This document shows positions 18,949 through 28,292 of a DNA stretch of 64,000 nucleotides, in pieces. The DNA is from Thiocystis minor (GTDB taxonomy: Bacteria > Pseudomonadota > Gammaproteobacteria > Chromatiales > Chromatiaceae). The translations under genes and the position numbers were made by a program. The notes beneath the pieces are model-generated. The model was not told the origin of the DNA. It saw only the letters and a list, made by a program, of their open reading frames with translations, and ran no database searches. Positions within the stretch are counted from its first letter, which is position 1, and each line of letters begins with the position of its first letter. The stretch covers positions 1-64,000 of the forward strand of contig NZ_NHSQ01000090.1 in assembly GCF_016653465.1 (NCBI RefSeq), written 5' to 3'.

Positions 18949-19476
18949 TCAAGCGCCCCAGCACCTGACCTCACCGGTATCCAGATGGACAAAATTCGAG
19001 CGCGGGTAATAGCCAACGCCGCCTTGGCCGAGTGTGACCGCTGCGTCACGAATGTGGCGGATGGACAAATCGGGAAAACGGACATCGATCGCCTGACCCG
19101 TCAGGTGCAGGCTGTTTTTTGCGACGCCACGCGAAGATCGCCGAAGCATCGAGTTGGTTGTTTGAGAACGGTAGGCGCTCAAGACATCGAAGCGGGCGTC
19201 GGGATCGCCCAGGTGGGTTTTGACATCGTACAGCAGGTCGAAGAGCTGGGGATCCATCGCGACGGTCTCGCTGGTGCGGAAATCCCGGAAGAAGTGGTTC
19301 AACTGCTGGAGCGCGCCTCGTTGGTAGCGGTCACCGATTCGATAGACCACGCTGATACGCTCTTCCGTATGCAAATGATGAAATGAAAGTTGACGTGGTC
19401 GTTCGTAGATTTTTTTCGCAAGGACGGGTGCGGACGCTAGGGACAATAATGTCCCAAGGAAATAACGTCGATTCAT
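18949..19476 (-). CDS. DUF882/YcbK-like murein endopeptidase
   Basis: The 175-residue exported protein (twin-residue N-terminus MNRRYFLGTLLSLASAPVLA, signal peptide) belongs to the DUF882 branch of the M15 peptidases, whose E. coli member YcbK/MepK cleaves peptidoglycan cross-links. The metal-site motif SLHLTGQAIDVRF and the later GVGYYPRSNFVHLDTG are intact. The ATG at 19476 follows GGGGGGAAC. It is transcribed away from a lytic transglycosylase gene at 19840, with a shared AT-rich intergenic region, so the two peptidoglycan enzymes may be co-regulated. Confidence 0.83.
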   Translation of the reverse strand: MNRRYFLGTLLSLASAPVLAKKIYERPRQLSFHHLHTEERISVVYRIGDRYQRGALQQLNHFFRDFRTSETVAMDPQLFDLLYDVKTHLGDPDARFDVLSAYRSQTTNSMLRRSSRGVAKNSLHLTGQAIDVRFPDLSIRHIRDAAVTLGQGGVGYYPRSNFVHLDTGEVRCWGA

Positions 19477-19839
19477 GTTCCCCCCGGTACATTCTAGACG
19501 TTGACTGACTTTAAGTATGTGATTATAGACATGCACATCAAGAAATCAATCAAAAATTTTCTTCGCGCAGTTTCTCAAGAAAACTTAAAGTTTTACATGA
19601 GGTAAAAAACATAAGCAACTAACGTACAAGATTTAAGAATAAGTCGCTCACGATCTACTTGATTCGACTTTAACTTGCTTAATTAAAAAGGAATTTTCCT
19701 GGAAGCAGGGATTTTATGGCCGAATCTCATCGCGTCAGGGAAGTTAAAAATCGGCCGAGCAAGACGTTCGCTTCAACGATGTCTTGGAGCGTGAATTGAA
19801 CTATGATGGAGCTGTTGCAGCCTTTCTGGGAGGTAATTG
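19477..19839. other. AT-rich divergent intergenic region
   Basis: These 363 bases are conspicuously AT-rich compared with the flanking GC-rich genes, particularly from about 19540 to 19700. They separate the divergent DUF882 and lytic transglycosylase genes. No coding frame is supported. Curved or H-NS/MvaT-type silenced DNA, or dual promoters, are possible readings. Confidence 0.5.
19522..19549 (-). promoter_or_regulatory. Sigma70-type promoter for the DUF882 gene
   Basis: On the minus strand a perfect TATAAT (-10, 19527 to 19522) lies 16 bases after TTGATT (-35, 19549 to 19544; four of six consensus bases). The start codon is at 19476, giving a leader of about 40 bases. The spacing and position are right, but this was read by eye. 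Confidence 0.5.
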
Positions 19840-20517
19840 ATGCTTGTTGCAATACGAGCTGTTTTGACGGTTGGCCTCGTTGCTGCGCTGTGTGGAGAGC
19901 CGGCTTGGGCGGATGTCTACAAATACGTGGATGGCGCCGGCAATGTTTATTTCACCGACACGCCTCTTAAGGGCAACCGATATCGGTTGGAATGGCATCG
20001 TGAAGCGAGAAAAATGGCGAGCAAGAGTCAGCAGCAAGAGGTTGACGCCAATTTTCAGCAGTTCGTTCCGAAAGCCTCTTCAAACAAGTCGCTGTCGAAG
20101 CGCCGATCCAACTATCACAGCCTGATCCTGGCGAACGCTCGTCGTTATCGCTTGTCTCCGGGGCTTCTGCATGCCGTGATCCGCGCGGAATCTTCCTACA
20201 ATCCCGCAGCCGTCTCTTCAGCGGGTGCGCAGGGGTTAATGCAATTGATGCCGGGCACCGCCGCTCGTTATGGGGTCTCGGACAGTTTCAATCCGGTCGA
20301 GAATGTTCGTGGTGGAGCAGCCTATCTGCGCGATTTGCTTGATATGTTCGATCAGGATTTGCGGCTTGCGCTCGCGGGCTACAACGCGGGGGAGGGCGCG
20401 GTGATGAAACATGGTCGCAAGATCCCTCCCTATGCCGAGACGCAGGGCTATGTACGCAAGGTTCTCCAGTATTTCCGCGACGAACAGCCCGCCAGCATCG
20501 CGATGACCGTTCGCTGA
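19840..20517 (+). CDS. SLT-domain lytic transglycosylase with DUF4124 N-terminus
   Basis: The 225-residue protein has a signal peptide (to about ...CGEPAWA), a DUF4124-like segment (DVYKYVDGAGNVYFTDTP), a basic linker and a soluble lytic transglycosylase domain (about 100-215). The catalytic Glu is in IRAESSYNPAAVSSAGAQG, followed by LMQLMPGTAARYG and the ALAGYNAGEGAV motif. It cleaves glycan strands of peptidoglycan with formation of 1,6-anhydroMurNAc. The ATG at 19840 follows GGGAGGT with correct spacing. It is divergent from the DUF882 endopeptidase gene. Confidence 0.87.
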   Translation: MLVAIRAVLTVGLVAALCGEPAWADVYKYVDGAGNVYFTDTPLKGNRYRLEWHREARKMASKSQQQEVDANFQQFVPKASSNKSLSKRRSNYHSLILANARRYRLSPGLLHAVIRAESSYNPAAVSSAGAQGLMQLMPGTAARYGVSDSFNPVENVRGGAAYLRDLLDMFDQDLRLALAGYNAGEGAVMKHGRKIPPYAETQGYVRKVLQYFRDEQPASIAMTVR

Positions 20518-20559
20518 GGGCTCGTCACCCCCGATCGGCGGATTCATCTGCCTCGCCGA

Positions 20560-20778
20560 TCAATCCTCTCCGATCACGCGTTCATCGCGCGGGGTCGAGA
20601 GGATTTTCTCCGCTTCGCCTTGTTGTCTCGCGAAAATAAGTCGGTACTCAACTCCCGTCTCGCGGGGCTCCTGCTCGCGGCGTCCGCGGACGGTCGCACG
20701 CGCGTCCTGATACTGATCGACCGTTGCGAGGTGTTCGAGTTGTCGGGGTGGGGAAATTTTGTAGACGAAGTAAGGCAT
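20560..20778 (-). CDS. Small conserved protein of unknown function
   Basis: The 72-residue minus-strand protein begins MPYFVYKI and continues with a helix rich in charged residues, then EYRLIFARQQGEAEKILSTP. This resembles a small family found in many gammaproteobacteria (start MPYFVYRI, later IKVIFA-NE-EAEE-L). It has no signal peptide or membrane segment. An in-frame ATG 15 bases upstream (MDSLD) is an alternative start. Plus-strand open frames over the same DNA look like shadows. Confidence 0.65.
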   Translation of the reverse strand: MPYFVYKISPPRQLEHLATVDQYQDARATVRGRREQEPRETGVEYRLIFARQQGEAEKILSTPRDERVIGED

Positions 20779-21091
20779 GTCAAGAGAATCCATGGACTGT
20801 TGGTCTTGTACCAAGACATTGGGAGTGAGATGCGCGCCCAGGAGCCTGCCGATCTTCATCCGCATCCGGTACGGCCCACATCGGCTTTGGTCACGCGCCC
20901 AACGACGATCATCGCGCTTGAGGCAGTTTAAACAGAGTCGAGTTTATCGTAAATCCTCACTCGGATTGTGCCGCAAACCCTTGGAAAATTGTTCGATCCA
21001 TAAGCAGAACCATGCCAGGACCGGCCCGCGGTCGTGCTAAGGTTCCGGCGCGTTTAACCAATATAGAGATAGCCGAGAGGAGAGACAGGCG
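20779..21091. other. Upstream region of sat
   Basis: These 313 bases carry no supported gene. They contain the leader of sat with a strong ribosome site (GAGGAGAG) just before the ATG at 21092, and presumably its promoter, which I could not assign. Confidence 0.5.
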
Positions 21092-22279
21092 ATGATCAAA
21101 CCCGTGGGTTCCGAGACCTTGAAACCACTTTTTGTCTACGACCCGGACAGCCACCACGCACTGATGAGCGAGGCTGAAACCCTGCCATCGGTCATCATCA
21201 GTTCACAGGCCGCCGGCAATGCCGTCATGATGGGCGGCGGTTACTTCAGTCCGCTCGCTGGATTCATGAATGTAGCGGATGCCGTCAGCGTGGCCAACAC
21301 CATGCGCATGACCGACGGTCTCTTTTTCCCGGTGCCGATCCTCTGCCTGCTGGAAAGTGTCGCGGCCATCGGCGATGCCCGGCGGATTGCCCTGCGCGAT
21401 CCGAACGTCGCGGGGAATCCGGTGCTGGCCATCATGGATGTCGCGGCCATCGAGCAGATCTCCGACGCTCAGATGAACCTGATGACCGAGAAGGTCTATC
21501 GCACCTTGGATCCAGCGCATCCTGGAGTGGCGGCCTTCAACAGCCAGGGGCGACATGCCGTGTCCGGCCCGATCCAGGTGCTGAATTTCTCCTATTTTCA
21601 GGACGATTTCCCGGATACCTTCCGGACCGCGGTCGAAATCAGAAACGAGATCGCGGAGCACGGCTGGCAGCGCGTGGTGGCCTTCCAGACTCGGAATCCC
21701 ATGCACCTTGCCCACGAAGAACTTTGCCACATGGCCATGGAGCGTCTCGATTGCGACGGTTTGGTCATTCATATGCTCCTCGGGAAGTTGAAGCCGGGCG
21801 ACATCCCCGCCCCGGTTCGCGACGCCGCGATTCGCAAAATGGTCGAACTCTATTTCCCGCCCAACAGCGCCATGGTGACCGGCTATGGCTTCGACATGCT
21901 CTATGCCGGGCCTCGCGAGGCGGTGCTGCATGCCTATTTCCGACAGAATATGGGTGCGACCCACTTCATCGTCGGCCGCGACCATGCTGGCGTGGGTGAT
22001 TATTATGGGGCATTCGATGCTCAGGTAATCTTCGAGGAAGAAGTTCCGTCGGGTGCGATGCAGATCGAGATTTTCAAGGCGGATCACACTGCTTACTCGA
22101 AGAAGCTCAACCGAGTTGTGATGATGTGCGAGGCGCCGGATCATACCAAGGATGACTTCGTTCTGCTCTCCGGCACCAGGGTGCGCGAACTGCTCGGCAG
22201 CGGGGTGGCGCCGCCGCCGGAGTTCTCGCGACCGGAGGTGGCCCAAATCCTGATGGATTATTATCAGTCGCTGGATTGA
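21092..22279 (+). CDS. sat: Sulfate adenylyltransferase (ATP sulfurylase), dissimilatory type
   Basis: The 395-residue enzyme interconverts ATP plus sulfate with APS plus pyrophosphate. It has the monofunctional homo-oligomeric Sat architecture: an N-terminal PUA-like domain, then the catalytic domain with FQTRNPMHLAHEELC (QxRN and HxxH motifs) and the later VGRDHAGVGDYYG. It lacks a C-terminal APS-kinase domain. Proteins of this type act in the oxidative direction in purple sulfur bacteria, releasing sulfate and ATP from APS. The APS reductase genes (aprA, aprB, aprM) that often accompany it are absent here; the next gene is metY-like. The ATG follows GAGGAGAGACAGGCG. Confidence 0.93.
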   Translation: MIKPVGSETLKPLFVYDPDSHHALMSEAETLPSVIISSQAAGNAVMMGGGYFSPLAGFMNVADAVSVANTMRMTDGLFFPVPILCLLESVAAIGDARRIALRDPNVAGNPVLAIMDVAAIEQISDAQMNLMTEKVYRTLDPAHPGVAAFNSQGRHAVSGPIQVLNFSYFQDDFPDTFRTAVEIRNEIAEHGWQRVVAFQTRNPMHLAHEELCHMAMERLDCDGLVIHMLLGKLKPGDIPAPVRDAAIRKMVELYFPPNSAMVTGYGFDMLYAGPREAVLHAYFRQNMGATHFIVGRDHAGVGDYYGAFDAQVIFEEEVPSGAMQIEIFKADHTAYSKKLNRVVMMCEAPDHTKDDFVLLSGTRVRELLGSGVAPPPEFSRPEVAQILMDYYQSLD

Positions 22280-22593
<314 letters not shown>

Positions 22594-23868
22594 ATGAAGA
22601 TCGAAACCCTCGCCATCCATGCCGGCTTCGCGCCGGACCCGACGACCAAGTCGGTTGCCACGCCCATCTATCAGACCACCAGTTACGCCTTCGACGACAC
22701 CCAGCACGGGGCCGATCTGTTCGATCTGAAGGTCGCGGGCAACATCTATACCCGCATGATGAATCCCACCAGCGATGTGCTGGAACAGCGGGTCGCGGCG
22801 CTGGAAGGCGGCGTTGGCGCGCTGGCGCTAGCCTCGGGCATGGCCGCCGTGACCGCCGCGCTCCTGACCCTCGCCCAGGCCGGCGACAACATCGTCGCGG
22901 TCTCGACGCTTTATGGCGGAACCTACAACCTGTTTGCCCACACCCTGCCACGGCTCGGTATTCAGGTGCGGTTTGCGGCACCCAACGACATCGCCGGGAT
23001 GGACGCCCAGATCGACGCCCACACCCGCGCGGTCTTCTGCGAATCCATCGGCAACCCGGCCGGCAATGTCGCCGACATCCAGGCGATCGCCGACATGGCC
23101 CACGCGCATGGCGTGCCGCTCATCGTCGATAACACGGTGCCTACGCCTTATCTCTGCCGTCCCTTCGAGCATGGCGCAGATATCGTGGTGCATGCCCTGA
23201 CCAAGTACATGGGCGGTCACGGCACCACCCTCGCCGGCGCGCTGGTGGATTCGGGCAAATTCCCCTGGACCGAGCATGCCGAGCGTTTTCCGCTGCTCAA
23301 TCAGCCGGATATCTCCTATCACGGCGTGGTTTATCCCGAGGCATTCGGCCCGGCGGCCTTTATCGGCCGCGCCCGCGTGGTGCCGCTGCGCAACATGGGC
23401 GCCACGATCTCGCCCTTTAACAGCTTTCTGATCCTTCAGGGGATCGAGACCATTCATGTCCGCATGGATCGCCATTGCGAGAATGCCGTCGCGGTGGCCA
23501 ATTTCCTCAAGGATCATCCCAAAGTGGGCTGGGTGCGCTACGCCGGACTGCCCGACAGCCCGGATTATCCGCTGATCCAGAAATACATGGACGGCGCCAA
23601 GGCGAGTTCCATTCTGTCGTTCGGCATCAAGGGCGGCATCGAGGCCGGCGCGCGCTTCATCGACGCGCTCAAGCTCACGGTGCGTCTGGTCAATATCGGC
23701 GACGCCAAAACGCTCGCCTGCCATCCGGCCACCACCACGCACCGCCAGCTCGCGCCGGAGGAGCTGGCGCGCGCGGGGGTCTCGGAGGATCTGATCCGGC
23801 TGTCCATCGGCATCGAGCATCTCGACGACATCGTGGCCGATCTGGAGCAGGCATTGGCGGCGGCGTAA
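22594..23868 (+). CDS. metY: O-acetylhomoserine aminocarboxypropyltransferase (sulfhydrylase)
   Basis: The 424-residue PLP enzyme of the Cys/Met metabolism family makes homocysteine directly from O-acetyl- (or O-succinyl-) homoserine and sulfide. MKIETLAIHAGFAPDP, QTTSYAFDDTQHGADLF, and the PLP-lysine region VVHALTKYMGGHGTT identify the MetY branch, as does its length of about 425. The ATG at 22594 has AGGAA six bases upstream; an ATG at 22573 is possible. It follows sat, so inorganic sulfur activation and assimilation genes sit side by side, though a hairpin lies between them. Confidence 0.88.
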   Translation: MKIETLAIHAGFAPDPTTKSVATPIYQTTSYAFDDTQHGADLFDLKVAGNIYTRMMNPTSDVLEQRVAALEGGVGALALASGMAAVTAALLTLAQAGDNIVAVSTLYGGTYNLFAHTLPRLGIQVRFAAPNDIAGMDAQIDAHTRAVFCESIGNPAGNVADIQAIADMAHAHGVPLIVDNTVPTPYLCRPFEHGADIVVHALTKYMGGHGTTLAGALVDSGKFPWTEHAERFPLLNQPDISYHGVVYPEAFGPAAFIGRARVVPLRNMGATISPFNSFLILQGIETIHVRMDRHCENAVAVANFLKDHPKVGWVRYAGLPDSPDYPLIQKYMDGAKASSILSFGIKGGIEAGARFIDALKLTVRLVNIGDAKTLACHPATTTHRQLAPEELARAGVSEDLIRLSIGIEHLDDIVADLEQALAAA

Positions 23869-23903
23869 ATCCAACGCTCATCTCCGCGCACGGACGATCC
23901 ATC

Positions 23904-26900
23904 ATGTGGCGTGATCGCTTCCTGCTCACTCGGCTCCTGCCCTGGCTCGTGCTGGTCGCCGGTCTTGTCGTCGCTTACGCGAGCTGGTTCAACGCGCGGC
24001 AGGATGCCCTGGAGCAACTCCAGGCGGAATTTGAATATCGCGCCGACGAGATCCTGGACGGCATTCAGGATCGTCTGAGTCGCTACGAAGAGATCCTGCG
24101 GGGCACGGCGGGCCTGTTCAATGCCTCCGAGACGGTCACGCGCGAGGAGTTTCGGGAGTATGTCAACGCGCTGAATTTGCAGCAGCGTTATCCGGGCATC
24201 CAGGGCATCGGTTTCGCGCGCTGGATTCCGGCTCACGAGAAGGCCGCGCATCTCGACCGGGTCCGCCGGGAAGGGTTCCCGGAGTATCGGATCTGGCCCG
24301 AGAACGACCGCGAAGACTGGACCTCGATCCTCTATCTGGAACCCTTCGCCGACCGCAATCTCCGCGCTTTCGGCTATGACATGTATTCGGAGCCGGTGCG
24401 GCGGGCGGCCATGGAACGCGCGCGGGATCGGGGCGAACTGGCGATCTCCGGCAAGGTCACGCTGGTGCAGGAGACGGAACAGGACGTTCAGGCCGGTTTT
24501 CTGATGTACGTGCCGCTGTACGTCAAACACGCGCCGCAGGCGACCCCGGACGAACGCCGGCGTCACCTCTTGGGTTGGGTCTATGCGCCGTTTCGCATGA
24601 ACGATCTGATGCGGGGCATTCTCAAGGATCACTACGAGGACATGGGTCGCTCCATGAGCCTGGCCATCCATGATGGAGACTCGTCTGCGCCGATGGCTCT
24701 GCTGTTCGCTTCCGATCTCGAAAAAACGACTGACCGGGCGGCCTTTCGCGTCGAGCGGGAGATCGAGATCGCCGGGCATCGTTGGTTCGTCGTGATTCGC
24801 TCGCTGCCCGGTTTCGACGCAAGACAACCGAGTGAGCGGGCAACCTATCTCGCGATCCTCGGCGGCGTTGGGACGATCGCCCTGACCCTGGTGGTCTGGC
24901 TTCTGGTCCACGGTCGCGCGCGCGCCCTGCGGATCACCGCCGAGCTGACCCGCGAGCTGTCGGAGAGCGAGGCGCGCTACCGTCAGGCGTTCGAGGTCAA
25001 CAGCGCGATCAAGCTGATGGTCGATCCGGAAACCGGACGGATCGTCGATGCCAATTCGGCGGCGGTCGCATTCTACGGGTATCCGCGCGAGCGGCTCCTG
25101 TCGCTCTCCATCACGGACATCAATCCGCTGCCCGCCAAGTCGATGGTCCGCGGAATGGCACAGGCCGTGAGCGGAGCCAAACGGTATTTCCAATTCAAGC
25201 ATCGCCTGGCCTGCGGCGATCTCCGCGACGTGGAAGTCTATTCCGGCCCGGTGACCGTCGGCGGGCGCACCCTCCTGCATTCGATCGTGCATGACATCAC
25301 CGAGCGTCGGAGGATCGAGGCGGCGCTGCTCGCGTCCGAGACCATGCTGCGGACCGTCTACGATCTGGTGCCGATGGGGATCTCCATCACCGATCCCTCG
25401 GGGCATATCGTCGATTGCAACCGGGCCTCGGAAACCCTGCTGGGCATCACGCGGGACGAACATCTCCAGCGGGATTATGACGGCAGGGAATGGGCGATCA
25501 TTCGCCCGGACGGTTCGCCGATGCCAGCGGAGGAATACGCCAGCGTCCGCGCGATGGTCGAACAGCGAACGGTGCGCGACGTCGAAATGGGCATCGTCCA
25601 ACCCGAGGGTGTCACCTGGATCTCGGTCAGTGCCATGCCCTCCAATCATCCCGACTATGGGGTGGTTATCGCCTTCGTGGATATCACGGAGCGCAAGTGG
25701 GCGGAAGAGACGCAGCGTCAACTTGCCGAACGCCTGCGACTGGCGACCGAGTCCGGCGGCATCGGGGTGTGGGAGTGGGACTTCGGCGACAACCATCTGA
25801 TCTGGGATGCGCGAATGTACGCCCTTTATGGCCGGCGGGAGGAAGATGGCGTCGTTTCTTATGCGGACTGGCGGGGCTGGGTACATCCCGAGGATCTGAC
25901 TCGAACCGAGGCGAGTCTCGAACGCGCGCGGCAAGAAGGCGATCTGTTTCGGGAGTCATTCCGCATCGTCTGGCCGGATGGCACACTACGCTTTCTCGCG
26001 GCCTCCGGCAAAGCGATCCGGGATGCGGCGGGCAGACCCCGCCGGATGATCGGGGTGAATCGGGACATTACGGAACGCCGGCGGGCCGAAGTGGAATTGC
26101 GCGAGAGCGAGGCGAAAACGCGCGCCATTATCGACGCCTCGCCGGTGCCCCTGGCCATCGGCTATGCGATGCGCGACATCACCTATCTGAATCCGGCCTT
26201 CGTCGCGACCTTCGGCTATACGCTGGAAGACATTCCGACCTGGGCGGATTGGCGGCGCCTGGCCTATCCCGATCCGAATTATCGCCACTGGATCGAAAAT
26301 CTCCTGTCCGAAGGTCTGGCAAGGATTCAGTGCGAAGGCGGATCGTTCGAGCCGATGGAACTGAACGTCCGCTGCAAAGATGGCCTGATCCGCACGGTGG
26401 TCATCGCCCGGGCCGCGCTGCCGGGTCAATCCTTCGAGGACGTACATCTGGCGACTTTCCATGACGTGTCCGAACTCAAGCGGGCGCGCGAACTGGCCGA
26501 GGAATCGGCGCGGATCAAATCCGAATTCCTGGCCAACATGAGCCATGAAATCCGCACGCCGATGAATGCGATCATCGGCTTGTCCCAACTGGCGCTGGAT
26601 AAAGCCTTGTCTCCCGACGTGCGCGACGATCTGGAGACGATTCACCGCTCGTCGCGGAGTCTGCTGCGGATTCTGAACGATCTTCTCGATTACTCGAAGA
26701 TCGAGGCGGAGCGGATGACCATCGAGCAGGCCGACTTCGATCTGGACGAATTGCTGAAAACGCTCCAGGCGTTGTTTGCCTTCGCCGCCGAGGAAAAGGC
26801 GCTCGCTTTTCGGATCGAGGTCGCGCCCCAGGTTCCCCGTCGTTTGATCGGAGACGCACTGCGTCTGCAACAGGTGCTCGCCAACCTGCTGGGCAACGCC

Positions 26901-28292
26901 ATCAAGTTCACGGAGCAGGGCGGGGTTTTGCTGCGGATCACCGCGCTTGCGGTCGACGAGACGCAGGCCCGGTTGCGCTGGCGGGTGGAAGACAGCGGGA
27001 TCGGGATGTCGCCGGAAACGCTGTCCGGTCTTTTCCGGCCCTTCGCCCAAGCCGACGGATCGATCTCGCGACGCTTCGGCGGCACCGGCCTGGGGCTGGT
27101 CATCAGTCGTCAACTACTGTCCTTGATGGGCGGCCAGTTCGAGGTTGAAAGCAGTTCCGGCATCGGAAGCGTCTTCGCGTTTGACTTGACGCTGGAACGG
27201 GCCGCCGCGCCCGCGTCCGACCAGGAGACGCCGCCCTGGAGCGGCTGGACTGGCGCGGAGCGCCGTCACCCGCTGGCGGGCGCGCGGGTCTTGATCGCTG
27301 AAAACGACCCCGTCAACCAGCGAATCACCCGGCAATTGCTGGAGCGTTCGGGCATCGAGGTCGCCTTGGCCGAGCATGGTGAGGCGGCGCTGGACCGGCT
27401 GGCGAGCGAACGCTTCGATGCCGTCCTGATGAACGTGCAGATGCCGGAGATGGATGGGCTGACCGCCACCCGGCGGATTCGCGAGAACGCATCGCTGGCG
27501 GCGTTGCCGGTGATTGCCTTGACCGCGGGCGTGACCGCCGGGGAACGCCAGCAGGCGATGGACAGCGGAATGAACGATTTCATCGGCAAGCCGATCCATC
27601 CCGACGAACTGCTGACGACGCTCGCGCGCTGGATCCTCGGGCCGGACGCGAGCGACCTCGGTGCCTTCGACACCCCGGCCGCGCCTTGGATGCCCGTGTT
27701 GCCCGGATTCGATCTCACCGATCTCGCGATCATCTTGGAGGATCGAGCGTCCGTGATCGATCTGCTGCGCCAGTTCGCCGAGACGATTCGCGACGATCTG
27801 GACGGGATCGGGGGCGCGCTCGCCGCCGGTGATCTTCAGCGGACCTGTCAACGTCTGCATCAGCTCAAGGGCGTCTCCGGCAATGTCGGCGCCATCGAAC
27901 TGGCGGCGGCGGCGGAGCGGCTTGACACCGCTCTCGGAGAGGGGAATGATCCGACACCCGCGCTGGAAGCGTTGCGTCAGGCGTATGCCCGAGCATTGGA
28001 CCAGATCGCGGCACTCACCGACGAGCCGCCATCCGCCGACGCGACGGACGCGTCCTCCGAGGCGCTGGTGGAACTGGCGAGCCGAATCAAGGCGCTGCTG
28101 ATTGGGATGGACTTGATCCCCGATCAGCTGCTGGAGGAACTGGAGGCGACGGTGCCAGCCCGCGACGCGGCGCTCTACCGCGCCTTCAGACGCCAGGTTG
28201 ATCAGATCGACTACCGGAAGGCGAGAGCATGTCTGGAACAGTTGATTCATCGCAAGCAGGGATCCATGGACACCGATGATGACAGCCAATGA
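23904..28292 (+). CDS. CHASE-PAS hybrid histidine kinase with degenerate receiver and HPt
   Basis: The 1462-residue protein has a membrane segment (about 10-30), a periplasmic CHASE domain (about 60-290), a second membrane segment (about 312-335), four PAS domains, HisKA with His881 in [10 protein letters not shown], HATPase (DSGIGM, GGTGLGLVI), a receiver domain and an HPt domain with His1319 in LHQLKGVSGNVGA. In the receiver the phosphoacceptor position is Asn1177 (LMNVQMPEMDG, codon AAC) where an Asp is expected. The ATG at 23904 precedes the membrane anchor. Its end overlaps the start of the REC-GGDEF gene by 17 bases, so that protein is the likely output. Confidence 0.88.
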   Translation: MWRDRFLLTRLLPWLVLVAGLVVAYASWFNARQDALEQLQAEFEYRADEILDGIQDRLSRYEEILRGTAGLFNASETVTREEFREYVNALNLQQRYPGIQGIGFARWIPAHEKAAHLDRVRREGFPEYRIWPENDREDWTSILYLEPFADRNLRAFGYDMYSEPVRRAAMERARDRGELAISGKVTLVQETEQDVQAGFLMYVPLYVKHAPQATPDERRRHLLGWVYAPFRMNDLMRGILKDHYEDMGRSMSLAIHDGDSSAPMALLFASDLEKTTDRAAFRVEREIEIAGHRWFVVIRSLPGFDARQPSERATYLAILGGVGTIALTLVVWLLVHGRARALRITAELTRELSESEARYRQAFEVNSAIKLMVDPETGRIVDANSAAVAFYGYPRERLLSLSITDINPLPAKSMVRGMAQAVSGAKRYFQFKHRLACGDLRDVEVYSGPVTVGGRTLLHSIVHDITERRRIEAALLASETMLRTVYDLVPMGISITDPSGHIVDCNRASETLLGITRDEHLQRDYDGREWAIIRPDGSPMPAEEYASVRAMVEQRTVRDVEMGIVQPEGVTWISVSAMPSNHPDYGVVIAFVDITERKWAEETQRQLAERLRLATESGGIGVWEWDFGDNHLIWDARMYALYGRREEDGVVSYADWRGWVHPEDLTRTEASLERARQEGDLFRESFRIVWPDGTLRFLAASGKAIRDAAGRPRRMIGVNRDITERRRAEVELRESEAKTRAIIDASPVPLAIGYAMRDITYLNPAFVATFGYTLEDIPTWADWRRLAYPDPNYRHWIENLLSEGLARIQCEGGSFEPMELNVRCKDGLIRTVVIARAALPGQSFEDVHLATFHDVSELKRARELAEESARIKSEFLANMSHEIRTPMNAIIGLSQLALDKALSPDVRDDLETIHRSSRSLLRILNDLLDYSKIEAERMTIEQADFDLDELLKTLQALFAFAAEEKALAFRIEVAPQVPRRLIGDALRLQQVLANLLGNAIKFTEQGGVLLRITALAVDETQARLRWRVEDSGIGMSPETLSGLFRPFAQADGSISRRFGGTGLGLVISRQLLSLMGGQFEVESSSGIGSVFAFDLTLERAAAPASDQETPPWSGWTGAERRHPLAGARVLIAENDPVNQRITRQLLERSGIEVALAEHGEAALDRLASERFDAVLMNVQMPEMDGLTATRRIRENASLAALPVIALTAGVTAGERQQAMDSGMNDFIGKPIHPDELLTTLARWILGPDASDLGAFDTPAAPWMPVLPGFDLTDLAIILEDRASVIDLLRQFAETIRDDLDGIGGALAAGDLQRTCQRLHQLKGVSGNVGAIELAAAAERLDTALGEGNDPTPALEALRQAYARALDQIAALTDEPPSADATDASSEALVELASRIKALLIGMDLIPDQLLEELEATVPARDAALYRAFRRQVDQIDYRKARACLEQLIHRKQGSMDTDDDSQ

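Noticed and set aside
20620-20931. 103-codon plus-strand frame downstream of the lytic transglycosylase
   Set aside because: The minus strand at 20560-20778 encodes a small protein with a family-like start, so the plus frame is taken as its shadow.
23565-25934. 789-codon minus-strand open frame
   Set aside because: It runs antisense to the sulfhydrylase and hybrid-kinase genes, has biased His/Arg/Gln composition and no motif. Length alone is expected at this base composition.
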